From GCA-001856825 sp049965815 (lineage in GTDB: Archaea; Thermoplasmatota; Thermoplasmata; Thermoplasmatales; GCA-001856825), in assembly GCA_049965815.1 (NCBI GenBank), contig JBMFVV010000005.1, positions 8,102-72,101 on the forward strand: DNA of 64,000 nucleotides, written 5' to 3'. A program made the position numbers and the translations under genes. Within the stretch, counting starts at the first letter, position 1. Each line of letters opens with the position of its first letter. Shown piece after piece: positions 17,402 through 25,772 of the stretch. The notes below the pieces were generated by a model, which searched no databases, was not told the DNA's origin, and saw only the letters and a list, made by a program, of their open reading frames with translations.

Positions 17402-18341
17402 GTATGTTCTCCTCCATCTTCTTCTTCAGCTCTTCTATCCCCTCACCAGTTGCACATGAAATCTTGATGTTGTCGCTGTCCGTCTTTTCCACATCAACCT
17501 TGTTTTCAACAATGAGAACGTTCTTCCCAAGATCCTTCAGGGAATCACAGAGCTTCTTCTGCTCTTCAAGCCTGTAGCCGCACTCCTCTGATGGGTCCAT
17601 CATGCACACAACGAGATTCCCAATATTCTCTATCGCAGCAAGGGCGACGCGCTCTATGGTGTTGTGGTTCTTCCTGTTCAATAGACCCGGCACGTCGAGA
17701 ACCTCATATATGCTCGTTCCCATCTTCATCATTCCAACATTAATGCTCTTTGTAGTGAAAGGGTAGTCGGCGATTTCAGGCGTGAGGTTTGTTAGCTTGG
17801 ATATGAGTGAAGACTTTCCCACGTTCGGGAAACCGGCTATGATGATTATCTTCATCTCCCTGCTCACCTGCGGCACCTTCTTCAGCGCCTCCCTGGCTTC
17901 CCTGAGGAATGAGAGCGATTCATCCATGTCCTCTATGACGGATGAAAATCTTCCGTAAAAGGAAGACCTGAATCTCGCTATCACAGTCATATTGGGCGCC
18001 TTCTTTATCCCCCTTATGGAATTTGTTGCAAGTTCTGTTATCTTTGTCCTTGCCCACCTGAGATTGTTGAGCGATCTCTCATATTCCCTGCCGTTGACCA
18101 TTATGAACAGGACATCTCTCTCGAACTGGTCCAGGTCATCGAATTTTGGGAAACCATCGTACACCCTCCCCAGTGCCTTCTTGGCAGTCGCCTCCATGAG
18201 CTTTATCTTCTGTATGGAAACGGACTTCAGCTTGTTCAGGAAGCTTGGAAGGTATATGTTCTGTACCTTGTTCACTCCCTTGAAGCTCCTCTCTATTATC
18301 TCCTTGGAATCCGGGACTGTTGGAATCCTTTCTGGTATCAC
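17358..18341 (-). CDS. NOG1-family GTPase
   Basis: The 327-residue protein has an N-terminal helical domain (~160 residues) typical of archaeal Nog1 proteins and a complete Obg-like G domain: G1 GFPNVGKSS, G2 in FTTKSI, G3 DVPG, G4 NKVD and G5 SCATGEG. Eukaryotic Nog1 acts in large-subunit assembly, so a ribosome-biogenesis role is likely. GTG 18341 overlaps the pheT TGA by 4 nt and has GAGGTC upstream. Placement between two aminoacyl-tRNA synthetase genes fits a translation operon. Confidence 0.9.
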   Translation of the reverse strand: MIPERIPTVPDSKEIIERSFKGVNKVQNIYLPSFLNKLKSVSIQKIKLMEATAKKALGRVYDGFPKFDDLDQFERDVLFIMVNGREYERSLNNLRWARTKITELATNSIRGIKKAPNMTVIARFRSSFYGRFSSVIEDMDESLSFLREAREALKKVPQVSREMKIIIIAGFPNVGKSSLISKLTNLTPEIADYPFTTKSINVGMMKMGTSIYEVLDVPGLLNRKNHNTIERVALAAIENIGNLVVCMMDPSEECGYRLEEQKKLCDSLKDLGKNVLIVENKVDVEKTDSDNIKISCATGEGIEELKKKMEENIRERKDKGNSVFQRA

Positions 18342-19912
18342 AGCATGACCTCTTGTATGTCCAGTTCACCCATAACGACAGGCATCTTTATTCCTATGTT
18401 CCTCAGTACTCGAGGGTGGACTTCTCCGAAGAATCCTATCTTCCTTTCTCCTATCCTGATGCCGGCCACTCTTCCCGGAGCGTACATGGCCTGCTCGTCC
18501 CTTGTTATCTCATATCTCTCTATCCCAAGGTCCTCTAGAACGCCTACGAAAATGCCCTTGATCTCTGAGAAGGATGCAGTCCTGTCCGCTATACCGATGC
18601 CCAGAACGTCCTTCTCTTTCCCTTCCTGGAACACGGTACCAATCTCGAATATCCTCTGTGGGTACGGATTGCGGAAATTGTTCATGAACGTCTGCATTAG
18701 TGAAGGGGACATCCTTGTCCTGACCATGTCCTGTTCCTGGCTCACGGGGTTCAGTATTTCCATGGCGTCGTCGTTGAACCCGTATATTGCCATGTACCTC
18801 TTGTTCACCAGTACGCTGCTAACGCTCTCATTCAGATCATAACCCACCAAGAGATGCCTGAGCTTGCTCTCTATGGACCTCAGTGAGTCAGCCTTCCCAT
18901 AGCTAACAAAACCTTCCTTCCTCCTCTGTACTCTGTCGTAGCCCAGCCCCTTGAAAATATCCTCTATGACATCAATATCCGCTATAATGTCAGTCCTGTA
19001 GAGTGGTATCACAACGCTGTCTCCATTGAACCCGTAACCCATCCTCTCTAGGGAGGAGTGGATTTCCTGCTCAGGAAGATCATATCCCAGCATCTTTCTT
19101 ATGGACTGCCTCGAGATGTTCTTTTCCTGGTAAATTATTTCAGGAACTGTCTTCCCATTCATCCTGAGGGTGGAAATTGTCCCTGCAGGGTAGGAGAGTG
19201 CTGTTAACATTAGGATCATGGTCCTGTCAGCAGCATTCTGGTTAGTGCCCTCGACATCCACCAGTATGTCCTCCGTATCTTCTGTCACCGTAGTTATGGA
19301 TGAGTTGAGTATTGGCGGCAGGGAGAATATGCGTCCTTCAGAATCAATTAGAGCAGGTATATTATCTGGAACAAGGTCGCCATATTCCAGTGCTTTCTGA
19401 TTGCTTTTCATGAAATCGGTTATCTGCACTTCCTCCTTTTCACCGAGTGGAATGAACATCTTGTCCCTCGTGACTTCCCTGTAGGTGATTGGAAATTTTA
19501 CCTTCTTAAGGTCGTGGAGTCCTATTGACGACAGCTTCCTGTTTCTGCCAATTGTCAGGTGTATCTTCTCCTGGAAATCTATTATATCCTTGATGAAGTT
19601 CCTTACCCGGACCCCTCGGACAATTCCCACGGAAAAATACGGCCTGTAGGCAGGCGGATACGAATTCACTTCAACTTCCTCGTTCCTTATATCCTGCTTT
19701 GTGAAGTGTTCCAGTCCTTCAAAGGTCCTTATGGCCCTGCTTACCCCCTGTATGGAGTATAGGTCCGGCCGATCGGGATTGAATTCCATGACTATGTCAC
19801 CTTCCTCCTTCCTGGCCTCCCCTCCAAGGAGCCATGGAACTTTCAAGAGCCTCTCCTCTGTCACTCCTGTGATATCTGAAAGTTTCTTCTCATCAAATCT
19901 GACTAATACCAT
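18338..19912 (-). CDS. pheT: Phenylalanyl-tRNA synthetase beta subunit
   Basis: This 524-residue subunit has the archaeal/eukaryotic beta-chain architecture: B3/B4 domain in the middle, B5 domain (ISRQSIRKMLGYDLPEQEIHSSLERMGYGF) and the catalytic-like module near the C-terminus (QEQDMVRTRMSPSLMQTFMNN, RIFEIGTVFQEG). It binds tRNA-Phe and edits mischarged tRNA together with the alpha subunit, whose gene is not in this window. A TATA-like TTATAAATAG is centred 27 nt before the ATG, so the message is probably leaderless. Confidence 0.97.
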   Translation of the reverse strand: MVLVRFDEKKLSDITGVTEERLLKVPWLLGGEARKEEGDIVMEFNPDRPDLYSIQGVSRAIRTFEGLEHFTKQDIRNEEVEVNSYPPAYRPYFSVGIVRGVRVRNFIKDIIDFQEKIHLTIGRNRKLSSIGLHDLKKVKFPITYREVTRDKMFIPLGEKEEVQITDFMKSNQKALEYGDLVPDNIPALIDSEGRIFSLPPILNSSITTVTEDTEDILVDVEGTNQNAADRTMILMLTALSYPAGTISTLRMNGKTVPEIIYQEKNISRQSIRKMLGYDLPEQEIHSSLERMGYGFNGDSVVIPLYRTDIIADIDVIEDIFKGLGYDRVQRRKEGFVSYGKADSLRSIESKLRHLLVGYDLNESVSSVLVNKRYMAIYGFNDDAMEILNPVSQEQDMVRTRMSPSLMQTFMNNFRNPYPQRIFEIGTVFQEGKEKDVLGIGIADRTASFSEIKGIFVGVLEDLGIERYEITRDEQAMYAPGRVAGIRIGERKIGFFGEVHPRVLRNIGIKMPVVMGELDIQEVML

Positions 19913-20157
19913 TCAGGAAGGGATATGGAATCGCTATTTATAACTAAGGAGATTTGCTATTATCGAGCAGCGGCATTAAGCTAGTTTGATTGTTCTATTT
20001 TTGAATTATCAGATCCATAAGTCTTGAAATGATCAAAGAATGGATTCTATTGCGTATAAATACTTCTATCGGCTCTTGCAAGGATAAAATGTCAGGATTC
20101 AACTACCAAAAAAGTATTTATTAACTCAAACGTTGCCGATAGAAGAGATGGTAGTGT

Positions 20158-20835
20158 TTGGCTAAGGAGAAAACAAGCAGAGTCGCAGCAAAGAAAGTGA
20201 AGGACAAGTGGAAGGCAAAGAGCTGGTATACTATACTCGCAAACGAGTCGTATGGAAAGAAGGAGATAGGGAGTTCACCAGCATCATCACCAGAAGAGAT
20301 GGTGGGAAGGATAGCAGAGGCATCTCTTTCTGATATTACTGGAGATTACAAGCAGAGTCACGTTAAATTATTTTTCAGGGTAATCAAGACTGAGGGTAAT
20401 AGGGCATTCACAGAGTTCGAGGGGCATGAGATAAACCAGGACTATATTAGAAGGATGATCAGGAGGAGGAAGACAAGGATTGACCTTGTCGTGAATACAG
20501 TCACTTCTGACAACATCAACCTCAGGATAAAGCCAATAGTCGTAGTGGACAGGAAGGTCATAAACAACGTGGAGACTGGAATAAGGAACAAGGTAGCAGA
20601 ATTTTTGAAGGCAAAGGTGAAGGAACAGACGTTCACACAGTTTGTCGTATACATGCTTTCAACACAGATTTACAACGACCTTTATGAACAGATAAAGGTC
20701 ATCTATCCGGCAAAGAAGATTGAGATAAGGAGTTCGGAAGTTTTCGAGCCAACAAAGGAAATAAAGCGTGAAGAGAAGGTAGAAGCGGAGCCGGTGGAAG
20801 AAGAGGAAGAAGAGTCTGAAGCCGGGGTAGCTTAG
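20158..20835 (+). CDS. rps3ae: 30S ribosomal protein S3Ae (eS1)
   Basis: The 225-residue protein is the archaeal eS1 small-subunit protein, with family segments VKDKWKAKSWYTILA, FRVIKTEGNRAFTEFEGHEI and RRRKTRIDLVVN. Its acidic tail (EAEPVEEEEEESEAGVA) is highly charged. The start is TTG 20158, since an in-frame TAG lies two codons upstream; AGAAGAGATGGT upstream may serve as ribosome-binding site. The last five codons, including the TAG, lie inside the tRNA-Met gene. Confidence 0.95.
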   Translation: MAKEKTSRVAAKKVKDKWKAKSWYTILANESYGKKEIGSSPASSPEEMVGRIAEASLSDITGDYKQSHVKLFFRVIKTEGNRAFTEFEGHEINQDYIRRMIRRRKTRIDLVVNTVTSDNINLRIKPIVVVDRKVINNVETGIRNKVAEFLKAKVKEQTFTQFVVYMLSTQIYNDLYEQIKVIYPAKKIEIRSSEVFEPTKEIKREEKVEAEPVEEEEEESEAGVA

Positions 20836-20920
20836 CTGGTGGAGCGCCGGACTCATAGGGAATAACGCTTAATCGTCCGGAGAAATCCGGAGGCCCTGGG
20901 TTCAAATCCCAGCCCCGGCA
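20821..20920 (+). tRNA. tRNA-Met (CAU, elongator type) with intron
   Basis: Acceptor GCCGGGG pairs with CCCCGGC, the D arm is GCTTAGCTGGTGGAGC and the T arm is CTGGG/CCCAG. The anticodon arm is CCGGA/TCCGG with loop CT-CAT-AA and is interrupted by an intron of about 27 nt (20858-20884) just 3' of the anticodon, the canonical archaeal position. The spliced tRNA is about 73 nt. Its identity matches archaeal elongator tRNA-Met; tRNA-Ile2 with a modified CAU is the alternative. The first 15 nt overlap the 3' end of rps3ae. Confidence 0.9.
20858..20884 (+). other. tRNA-Met intron
   Basis: These 27 nt separate the two halves of the anticodon loop and would be removed by the archaeal splicing endonuclease at a bulge-helix-bulge. 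Exact borders may shift by one or two bases because of repeated A and G residues. The intron contains its own TCCGG, identical to the 3' strand of the anticodon stem. Confidence 0.7.
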
Positions 20921-21034
20921 TACCTATCCATTCTTTGTTTCTTGATGTATAACGCCTCTTCCCAGCTCTCAAGCACAAGAAACTGAAGCAAGAAAGCTCC
21001 GACATTTATGGAGGAGATGAATTGCTAAAAGTAT

Positions 21035-21045
21035 ATACAATGTAT
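21035..21045 (+). repeat. Small hairpin at presumed left end of the IS200/IS605 element
   Basis: ATAC-AAT-GTAT forms a short hairpin about 20 nt before tnpA, where IS200/IS605 elements carry the subterminal hairpin read by TnpA. The left cleavage site itself is not resolved. Confidence 0.35.
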
Positions 21046-21065
21046 CGGTATAATGTTTTAGATAT

Positions 21066-21479
21066 ATGGAGATAATGAATAGAGAAAAGGAATATCATTA
21101 TGAAGACCATGTTGTATACAGCTGTCAATATCATGTGATATTCTGTCCGAAATATAGGAGGAGTGTGCTTAATCCACCAATTGATGGCAGATTGAAACAG
21201 CTCATTCTTGAAAAACAGAGTGATTATGGGTACAAGGTACTTGAGATGGAAGTTATGCCAGACCATGTGCATCTTCTTATAGACGTGAATCCAAAAAAAG
21301 GTGTGTATTATGTCGTGAACAGAATTAAGGGGTATACATCGCATGTCCTCAGGGAAGAGTTTCCAGAACTGAAGAGAAAACTTCCAACTCTGTGGACGCA
21401 TTCAAAATTCATTTCATCAGTGGGTGCTGTTACGCTTGAGGTTGTGAAGAAATACATAGAGGAGCAGAAAGGGGTATGA
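21066..21479 (+). CDS. tnpA: IS200/IS605 transposase TnpA (Y1 HUH)
   Basis: This 137-residue single-strand transposase has the HUH metal motif at His67-Val-His69 (PDHVHLLID) and the catalytic Tyr130 in the C-terminal helix (VVKKYIEEQ). It cuts and joins the top strand at the element ends. The length is normal and no damage is visible, so it is probably active. Its TGA overlaps the tnpB ATG by 4 nt. The element sits just downstream of tRNA-Met. Confidence 0.95.
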   Translation: MEIMNREKEYHYEDHVVYSCQYHVIFCPKYRRSVLNPPIDGRLKQLILEKQSDYGYKVLEMEVMPDHVHLLIDVNPKKGVYYVVNRIKGYTSHVLREEFPELKRKLPTLWTHSKFISSVGAVTLEVVKKYIEEQKGV

Positions 21480-22555
21480 TATTAACATTTAAAATCAAGC
21501 ATAACAGAGATTTCTCTATTGAATTGAATAAAGCTAGACAGATTGCGGAATTTGCAATCAGAACACACACGCTTTCCTCTAAAGACGTTAAGCAATTCGG
21601 TCTGAAGAGTATCATTGCAAACCAGATATTGAGAAAGTATTCGAGGAACAAGAAGATAAAGAACGTCAAAAGCATAAAACTGACAATACCAAATCAAGGC
21701 ATTCATGTGCATAAGGAGAAGCATGAAATACACATACCTTCCTTGAAGCTGACGCTTCCATACAGCTTCAGGAATGATTTTGAGAAGATGAACCAGATTG
21801 AAATAGGCGATAAGTACGTCCATGTATCTGTATTCATACCAGAGAAGCCAATGATTGAACCCAAAACATGGCTTGGGATTGACAGGAATACAACAGGACA
21901 CATTGCTGTGGTAGCTAATCCTCAAACAGGGAAGGTGTTGAAGCTTGGAAAGAAAGCGGAACATATACATAGGAAATACAGGGAAATCAGAAGGAAACTT
22001 CAAAAGGCAAAGAAATACAGACCGTTAAAGAAGATTAAGAACAGGGAAAACAGGGTAATCAGGGATTTGAATCATAAGGTATCAAGGAAGATTGTAGAAA
22101 TAGCTAAAGAGCAGAACGCTGGAATAAAACTCGAAAAACTTGATGGTATAAGGAATAATAAGAAACAGACCAAATCATTCAACTACGGTCTGAGCTCATG
22201 GTCTTTCTATCAGCTCCAGAAATTCATTGAGTACAAGGCAAAGCTTGACGGTATTCCCATAACCTGTGTTGAGCCGAGAAACACGTCGAAAGAGTGTTCT
22301 CGGTGTGGAAACATAGGGATTAGGGAAGACAAATTGTTCAAGTGTCCTAGTTGCGGACACGTTGACCACGCCGACGCCAACGCTTCGTTCATAGCGTTGC
22401 GTCCTCCTTTAGTGGAAGGCGCAGGTCAATTGCATGCAGACAGGGATGCATGCAAAGGGAGCACTGATACCCCCAGAGGGGCAACTCTGAGAACGACGGA
22501 GACCCCAGAACCTCCGAGCTTTAGCGAGGAGAGTATGTCAGAGCTAGGAATGTAA
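21476..22555 (+). CDS. tnpB: RNA-guided nuclease TnpB of the IS605-type element
   Basis: The 359-residue protein has the split RuvC site Asp136 (WLGIDRNT), Glu220 (IKLEKLDG) and Asp300 (DHADANAS), plus a four-Cys zinc finger (Cys274, 277, 290, 293). All catalytic residues are present, so nuclease activity is plausible. TnpB proteins cut DNA guided by an omega-RNA transcribed from the 3' end of the element. The C-terminal tail after the RuvC motif is encoded by the presumed omega-RNA region. Confidence 0.95.
   Translation: MILTFKIKHNRDFSIELNKARQIAEFAIRTHTLSSKDVKQFGLKSIIANQILRKYSRNKKIKNVKSIKLTIPNQGIHVHKEKHEIHIPSLKLTLPYSFRNDFEKMNQIEIGDKYVHVSVFIPEKPMIEPKTWLGIDRNTTGHIAVVANPQTGKVLKLGKKAEHIHRKYREIRRKLQKAKKYRPLKKIKNRENRVIRDLNHKVSRKIVEIAKEQNAGIKLEKLDGIRNNKKQTKSFNYGLSSWSFYQLQKFIEYKAKLDGIPITCVEPRNTSKECSRCGNIGIREDKLFKCPSCGHVDHADANASFIALRPPLVEGAGQLHADRDACKGSTDTPRGATLRTTETPEPPSFSEESMSELGM
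22505..22545 (+). ncRNA. Omega-RNA 3' end / right end of IS605 element (copy A)
   Basis: A hairpin with stem CTCC (22512-22515)/GGAG (22528-22531) and a loop containing GCTTTAGC is followed by a run ending in ATGTC. The same layout recurs at three other places in the window with different stem bases. This is where the 3' hairpin of an omega-RNA and the guide junction should be. The 5' limit of the RNA inside tnpB cannot be set from sequence. Confidence 0.6.
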
Positions 22556-22564
22556 TTCTGACAT
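22535..22564 (+). repeat. Inverted repeat spanning the tnpB stop
   Basis: ATGTCAGA at 22535-22542 and TCTGACAT at 22557-22564 form a perfect 8-bp stem with a 14-nt loop holding the tnpB stop codon. It also lies between the convergent tnpB and glycosyltransferase genes. It may be a bidirectional terminator or the subterminal hairpin of the right end. Confidence 0.5.
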
Positions 22565-22577
22565 CATCAGTTTAAAT

Positions 22578-23450
22578 TCAGGGGCTGTTATTTTTCTTGA
22601 CCATTGTCCATCTTATGTGATCCTTGCCTAGCAGTAAATCCATCCTTGCGGATATATTTGAAACAATTTCAATTGAAATTGCACCAAATAGGGTGAGAAG
22701 ATTCCATTTCCTTTTCTTAAGGAATGTTGTGAAAATTTTGAGGAATAGTGAAGTATCGCTGAACATAAGCGTATCCATTATCATGGGGTCCCATCCTATT
22801 TTCCTAATCTCGATGTGCCCATAATTCACCCTCCTCCTCTGCTGGAAAAGGTCCATTGGATTTGATGGTACCATATTCCCGACTATCTCATCGCCAAGAT
22901 AAACAACAGATAGGTTGGCCTTCGAAGCCCTTATGCAGATGTATGCATCCTCATTTACGACCTCAGGGATGTCGAACAGCAGTTCCTTCCTTGCGCAGAT
23001 GAATTCACCTCCGTGTACGTTCTTCCCACTTCCAGAAAGATATGAAAGCTGGAGGTCGTGCATTTCCCACATGAGCGATGCCACCTTTTCAGTGAAGTGC
23101 GACGAGTTGGAAGGGATGACCCTGACGGTGACAACACCCGTAGTCCCTTCAAACGACTCCTCGCATTTCTTGATTAGGAGAGGATCGAATGTTATATCTC
23201 CAGATAGAAGAAACACTATATCACCCTCAATGTTTGCTACTATCGACATAAGGGCACTCACCTTCCCCTTCCTCTCCTTTTCCAGTACTTTTATGAGCCT
23301 CATGTCCTCTATCTTTTGAATCTCAGGTGAAACATTCTCTCCCCCGTAAAGGAGGAACACCTGGTCCACATCGCTTGCCAGTACTGACTTGAGAGGGGAG
23401 AGTACGAGACCGCCGTCATTGTAACTGAATATTACTGCCGTCTTCTTCAT
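22578..23450 (-). CDS. Family 2 glycosyltransferase-like protein
   Basis: The 290-residue protein has a GT-A fold layout: nucleotide-sugar N-terminus (TAVIFSYNDGG...SVLAS), an acidic motif where the DxD normally lies (FLLSGDITFDP), a catalytic-base-like NEDAYICIRAS and a QQRRRVNYGH motif resembling the Q/RxxRW of processive GT2 enzymes. A weakly hydrophobic C-terminus may bind the membrane. Donor and acceptor are unknown. GGAGGAGCC lies 9 nt before the ATG and a TATA-like AAATTTAAAAG further up, so this gene has a leader with a ribosome-binding site. The IS605 element was inserted just beyond its 3' end. Confidence 0.8.
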   Translation of the reverse strand: MKKTAVIFSYNDGGLVLSPLKSVLASDVDQVFLLYGGENVSPEIQKIEDMRLIKVLEKERKGKVSALMSIVANIEGDIVFLLSGDITFDPLLIKKCEESFEGTTGVVTVRVIPSNSSHFTEKVASLMWEMHDLQLSYLSGSGKNVHGGEFICARKELLFDIPEVVNEDAYICIRASKANLSVVYLGDEIVGNMVPSNPMDLFQQRRRVNYGHIEIRKIGWDPMIMDTLMFSDTSLFLKIFTTFLKKRKWNLLTLFGAISIEIVSNISARMDLLLGKDHIRWTMVKKNNSP

Positions 23451-23754
23451 CTGTTGGCTCCTCCAAATGAAAGCTCTTCCATTTCTTTTAAATTTTTAAT
23501 GCGTTCATATTGGAAATTTCAAGATAATATTTTTGGGGCATATCATGTCTTACTAAAGTGTCGGAAAAGGGGAATCCATCCGGACCATACTTCCTACATC
23601 GTGACGAGACGGATGGACCTTATGGAATCCAGATCAAATGGGGACGAAATCGAAATTGTAGACTTAGTATTCCGCAGATGAACCGTCGAATTACAACAAT
23701 TCACAGTCAAATTTCGGTACTAATTCTAATGTCATACACCTTGGTTGATCATGG
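23451..23754. other. Intergenic, glycosyltransferase promoter and flank of lone TnpB
   Basis: Apart from the A/T-rich promoter of the glycosyltransferase near 23490-23515, I see no convincing gene. The part next to 23754 would hold the guide-like flank read by the 3' end of the lone TnpB's omega-RNA. Confidence 0.4.
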
Positions 23755-23800
23755 TCAGCTACTCCTAGCTAAAGCATCGGAGCTTGCAGCTGGGAAGGTC
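23740..23800 (-). ncRNA. Omega-RNA-like 3' hairpin of the lone TnpB (copy B)
   Basis: On the minus strand the stem CTCC (23782-23779)/GGAG (23765-23762) encloses GATGCTTTAGCTA, so the core GCTTTAGC is the same as in copies A and C. It overlaps the last codons of the lone tnpB. The run after the stem (TAGCTGAC) differs from the ATGTC seen in copies A and C. Confidence 0.6.
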
Positions 23801-24885
23801 GAATGACCGAAAATAGCACCCGCCACAACAGGCTGGCTGACGGCAGCCCTGTTCCTGATGTTGAGGGAGGCAACAAAATCAGCCTCTCCCTCAAATCCAC
23901 AGGAAACGCATCTGAAATGGGATCGTTCAGGCCTGTTCCTTTTGTCTATGGTGTGGCATACAGGGCATTCCCTACTCGTATTCCTTGGATCAACAGCTAT
24001 CACGGGAATACCTGCCTCCATTGCCTTATATTCTATGAAGGACCTGAGCTGGTAGAATGCCCAGGAGTTGTGGACGTACCTGTTGCCTTTTCTAACGGTT
24101 GTCCTCATCCGTATGCCATTGAGGTTCTCAACGGCAATGGCGGAGGAGGTGCCTTTGGCTCTCTGAACGATCTCCTTGGATATCACATGGTTGGTATTCC
24201 TCACAAACCTTTTCTCCTTTCCAGAGAGTTTCCTGAGATGCCTCTTTGCAGATTTAGTGCCCCTGGATTGAAGTCTGGAACGTAGATTGGTATAGTGTTC
24301 TCTCACTTCATTGACCTTATCTCCAGAATAGTACTTGCCGGTGGAATCAACAGCGATATTGACGATACCCATGTCAACGCCAATAACATCCTTCGTCTCA
24401 ACAATAGGTTCCTCTGGAACTTCCACGGCAACCATGAGATAGAACTGTCCGTTCTTCCTCACGAGGTCACACTGCCCCCTTATCCTCTGGAATGGCATAT
24501 TTCCATACTTCCCTATGGTTATCGGTATCCTTATCCTTCCATGAACTGTGTTGATACTTACTTCATCCATCCCCTTGAAGCTGAGTATCCGTTGGTCATA
24601 GACGATGGAACCGAAATCATCGAACTCATGAAAATGTTCCTTATCCACCTTATAGGTTTCAACAACCTTGGCTATAACCCTTACGGCAAGCTGTGCTGCA
24701 ATGCCGAACTTCTCCCTTATGTCCTTGTAGACAATCCTCTGCAGGAAGACCTTGTTGTAGAGCTTCTTCTCAAAAGCTATCCTGGAGACGTAGTTGCACG
24801 CTTCATTGAACTTTTTGAATGTATCTATGAGTATCTCTCTCTGCTTGTTGTCAGGGAGAAGCTTTATCTGGAGCGTCTTGAGCAC
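23755..24885 (-). CDS. tnpB: Lone TnpB (IS1341-type RNA-guided nuclease)
   Basis: The 376-residue protein has RuvC residues Asp171 (IGVDMGIVN), Glu253 (IAVENLNG) and Asp336 (GEADFVASLN), with zinc-finger cysteines 307, 310, 326 and 329. No tnpA lies next to it, as in IS1341-type elements, so movement would need a TnpA in trans, such as the one at 21066. GTG 24885 is chosen because TTATATATT lies about 25 nt upstream and the protein then begins MLKTLQIKLLPD, the normal family N-terminus. It is only distantly related to the TnpB at 21476. Confidence 0.9.
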   Translation of the reverse strand: MLKTLQIKLLPDNKQREILIDTFKKFNEACNYVSRIAFEKKLYNKVFLQRIVYKDIREKFGIAAQLAVRVIAKVVETYKVDKEHFHEFDDFGSIVYDQRILSFKGMDEVSINTVHGRIRIPITIGKYGNMPFQRIRGQCDLVRKNGQFYLMVAVEVPEEPIVETKDVIGVDMGIVNIAVDSTGKYYSGDKVNEVREHYTNLRSRLQSRGTKSAKRHLRKLSGKEKRFVRNTNHVISKEIVQRAKGTSSAIAVENLNGIRMRTTVRKGNRYVHNSWAFYQLRSFIEYKAMEAGIPVIAVDPRNTSRECPVCHTIDKRNRPERSHFRCVSCGFEGEADFVASLNIRNRAAVSQPVVAGAIFGHSTFPAASSDALARSS

Positions 24886-24924
24886 AGTATAGACAGGATA
24901 AATCAATATATAAGTTTGTCGCAA

Positions 24925-25281
24925 TTCCTCTCCACCCTGAAGGATGGAGCTTCCTTGCGACAGGAGATCGTGACTCAGGCCTGATTATACAAAGGTCAAG
25001 ATTATTTACAGACATTCTTTCTATGCCATAGAGACCTGATAATGATGACCTTCATGTTCTCCATAATATCAGCAATCGCCCCCTAGTCACCTACTGGCAG
25101 CTTGAACTCTGTTCTTCCAACTAGCCTTACAAAAAATCTGTGTGGGTCACTTCTTGTACTTTATATCTTCTGTACTATCCTTTTAGCTATTAAGGTCTCA
25201 AGACTCCTAAGCTGAAAAATGGTCTCATCTGAATATTCAATGTCAAAATCAGTCACGGTATTCCCAACTTTTACTTACCTC
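24925..25281. other. Intergenic, no gene seen
   Basis: The stretch between the lone TnpB and the small antitoxin-like gene holds only short A/T-rich frames. Frames in the 24950-25260 range are interrupted in all readings I followed. It may be decayed element sequence. Confidence 0.4.
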
Positions 25282-25494
25282 CTAACTAGAGTGCGTCTCC
25301 TTGTCTTTCACATCTAGGAGGCTCCTGAAGAGGGATGCCCTGAATCCATCGCTGTACACACCTTTATAATCTTCTTCTGAGATCAGCGATATCAGAGCAT
25401 TTAGAAGCTCGTCGCATGTCATTCTCTTGTTGGCCCTGAGGCTGTTGAGCTTCTCCTCGGTTATCCGACTTATCTGTATGGTTTCGTCCCCCAC
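25282..25494 (-). CDS. Small antitoxin-like protein
   Basis: The 70-residue protein begins ETIQISRITEEKLNSLRANKRMTCDELLNALI, a pattern of short archaeal antitoxin-like proteins (one beta strand followed by two helices). No toxin partner is evident on either side. The start is GTG 25494 with AGGTGG immediately upstream and a TATA-like TTATATGG behind it. DNA binding and antitoxin role are inferred from layout only. Confidence 0.55.
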   Translation of the reverse strand: MGDETIQISRITEEKLNSLRANKRMTCDELLNALISLISEEDYKGVYSDGFRASLFRSLLDVKDKETHSS

Positions 25495-25772
25495 CTATAT
25501 CTACCATATAACGCTCGAATCATGCATATATGATAATGCTCATCTACATTTTTCCCCTAGGCGTTCACGGCTCAAAAGTGGTTCCAACGGAAACCTTCCT
25601 GAACCATTTAACTAGTCTCTTGAAGGGAGCGGTCAAGGATCGGCCCTCAGGAAGCCCCTCTACAATAGACCCTAAAATTACTACGATAACGTTGGTAATT
25701 TATTCAGTATGGATGTCTCTTTCTAGATGGTAGTAAGTCATGGTAGTAACATCTAAATAAAGAGTCACGATA

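Noticed and set aside
23454..23806. Short plus-strand frames between the glycosyltransferase and lone TnpB
   Set aside because: They overlap the promoter of the glycosyltransferase or the omega-RNA-like hairpin and show no domain.
24295..24984. 229-codon plus-strand frame opposite the lone TnpB
   Set aside because: It is antisense to a clear TnpB with conserved RuvC motifs and has no family features of its own.
25640..25680. GAAGCCCCTC run as a fifth omega-RNA-like hairpin
   Set aside because: It shares the first bases with copy C but has no complementary 3' strand and no GCTTTAGC-like loop.
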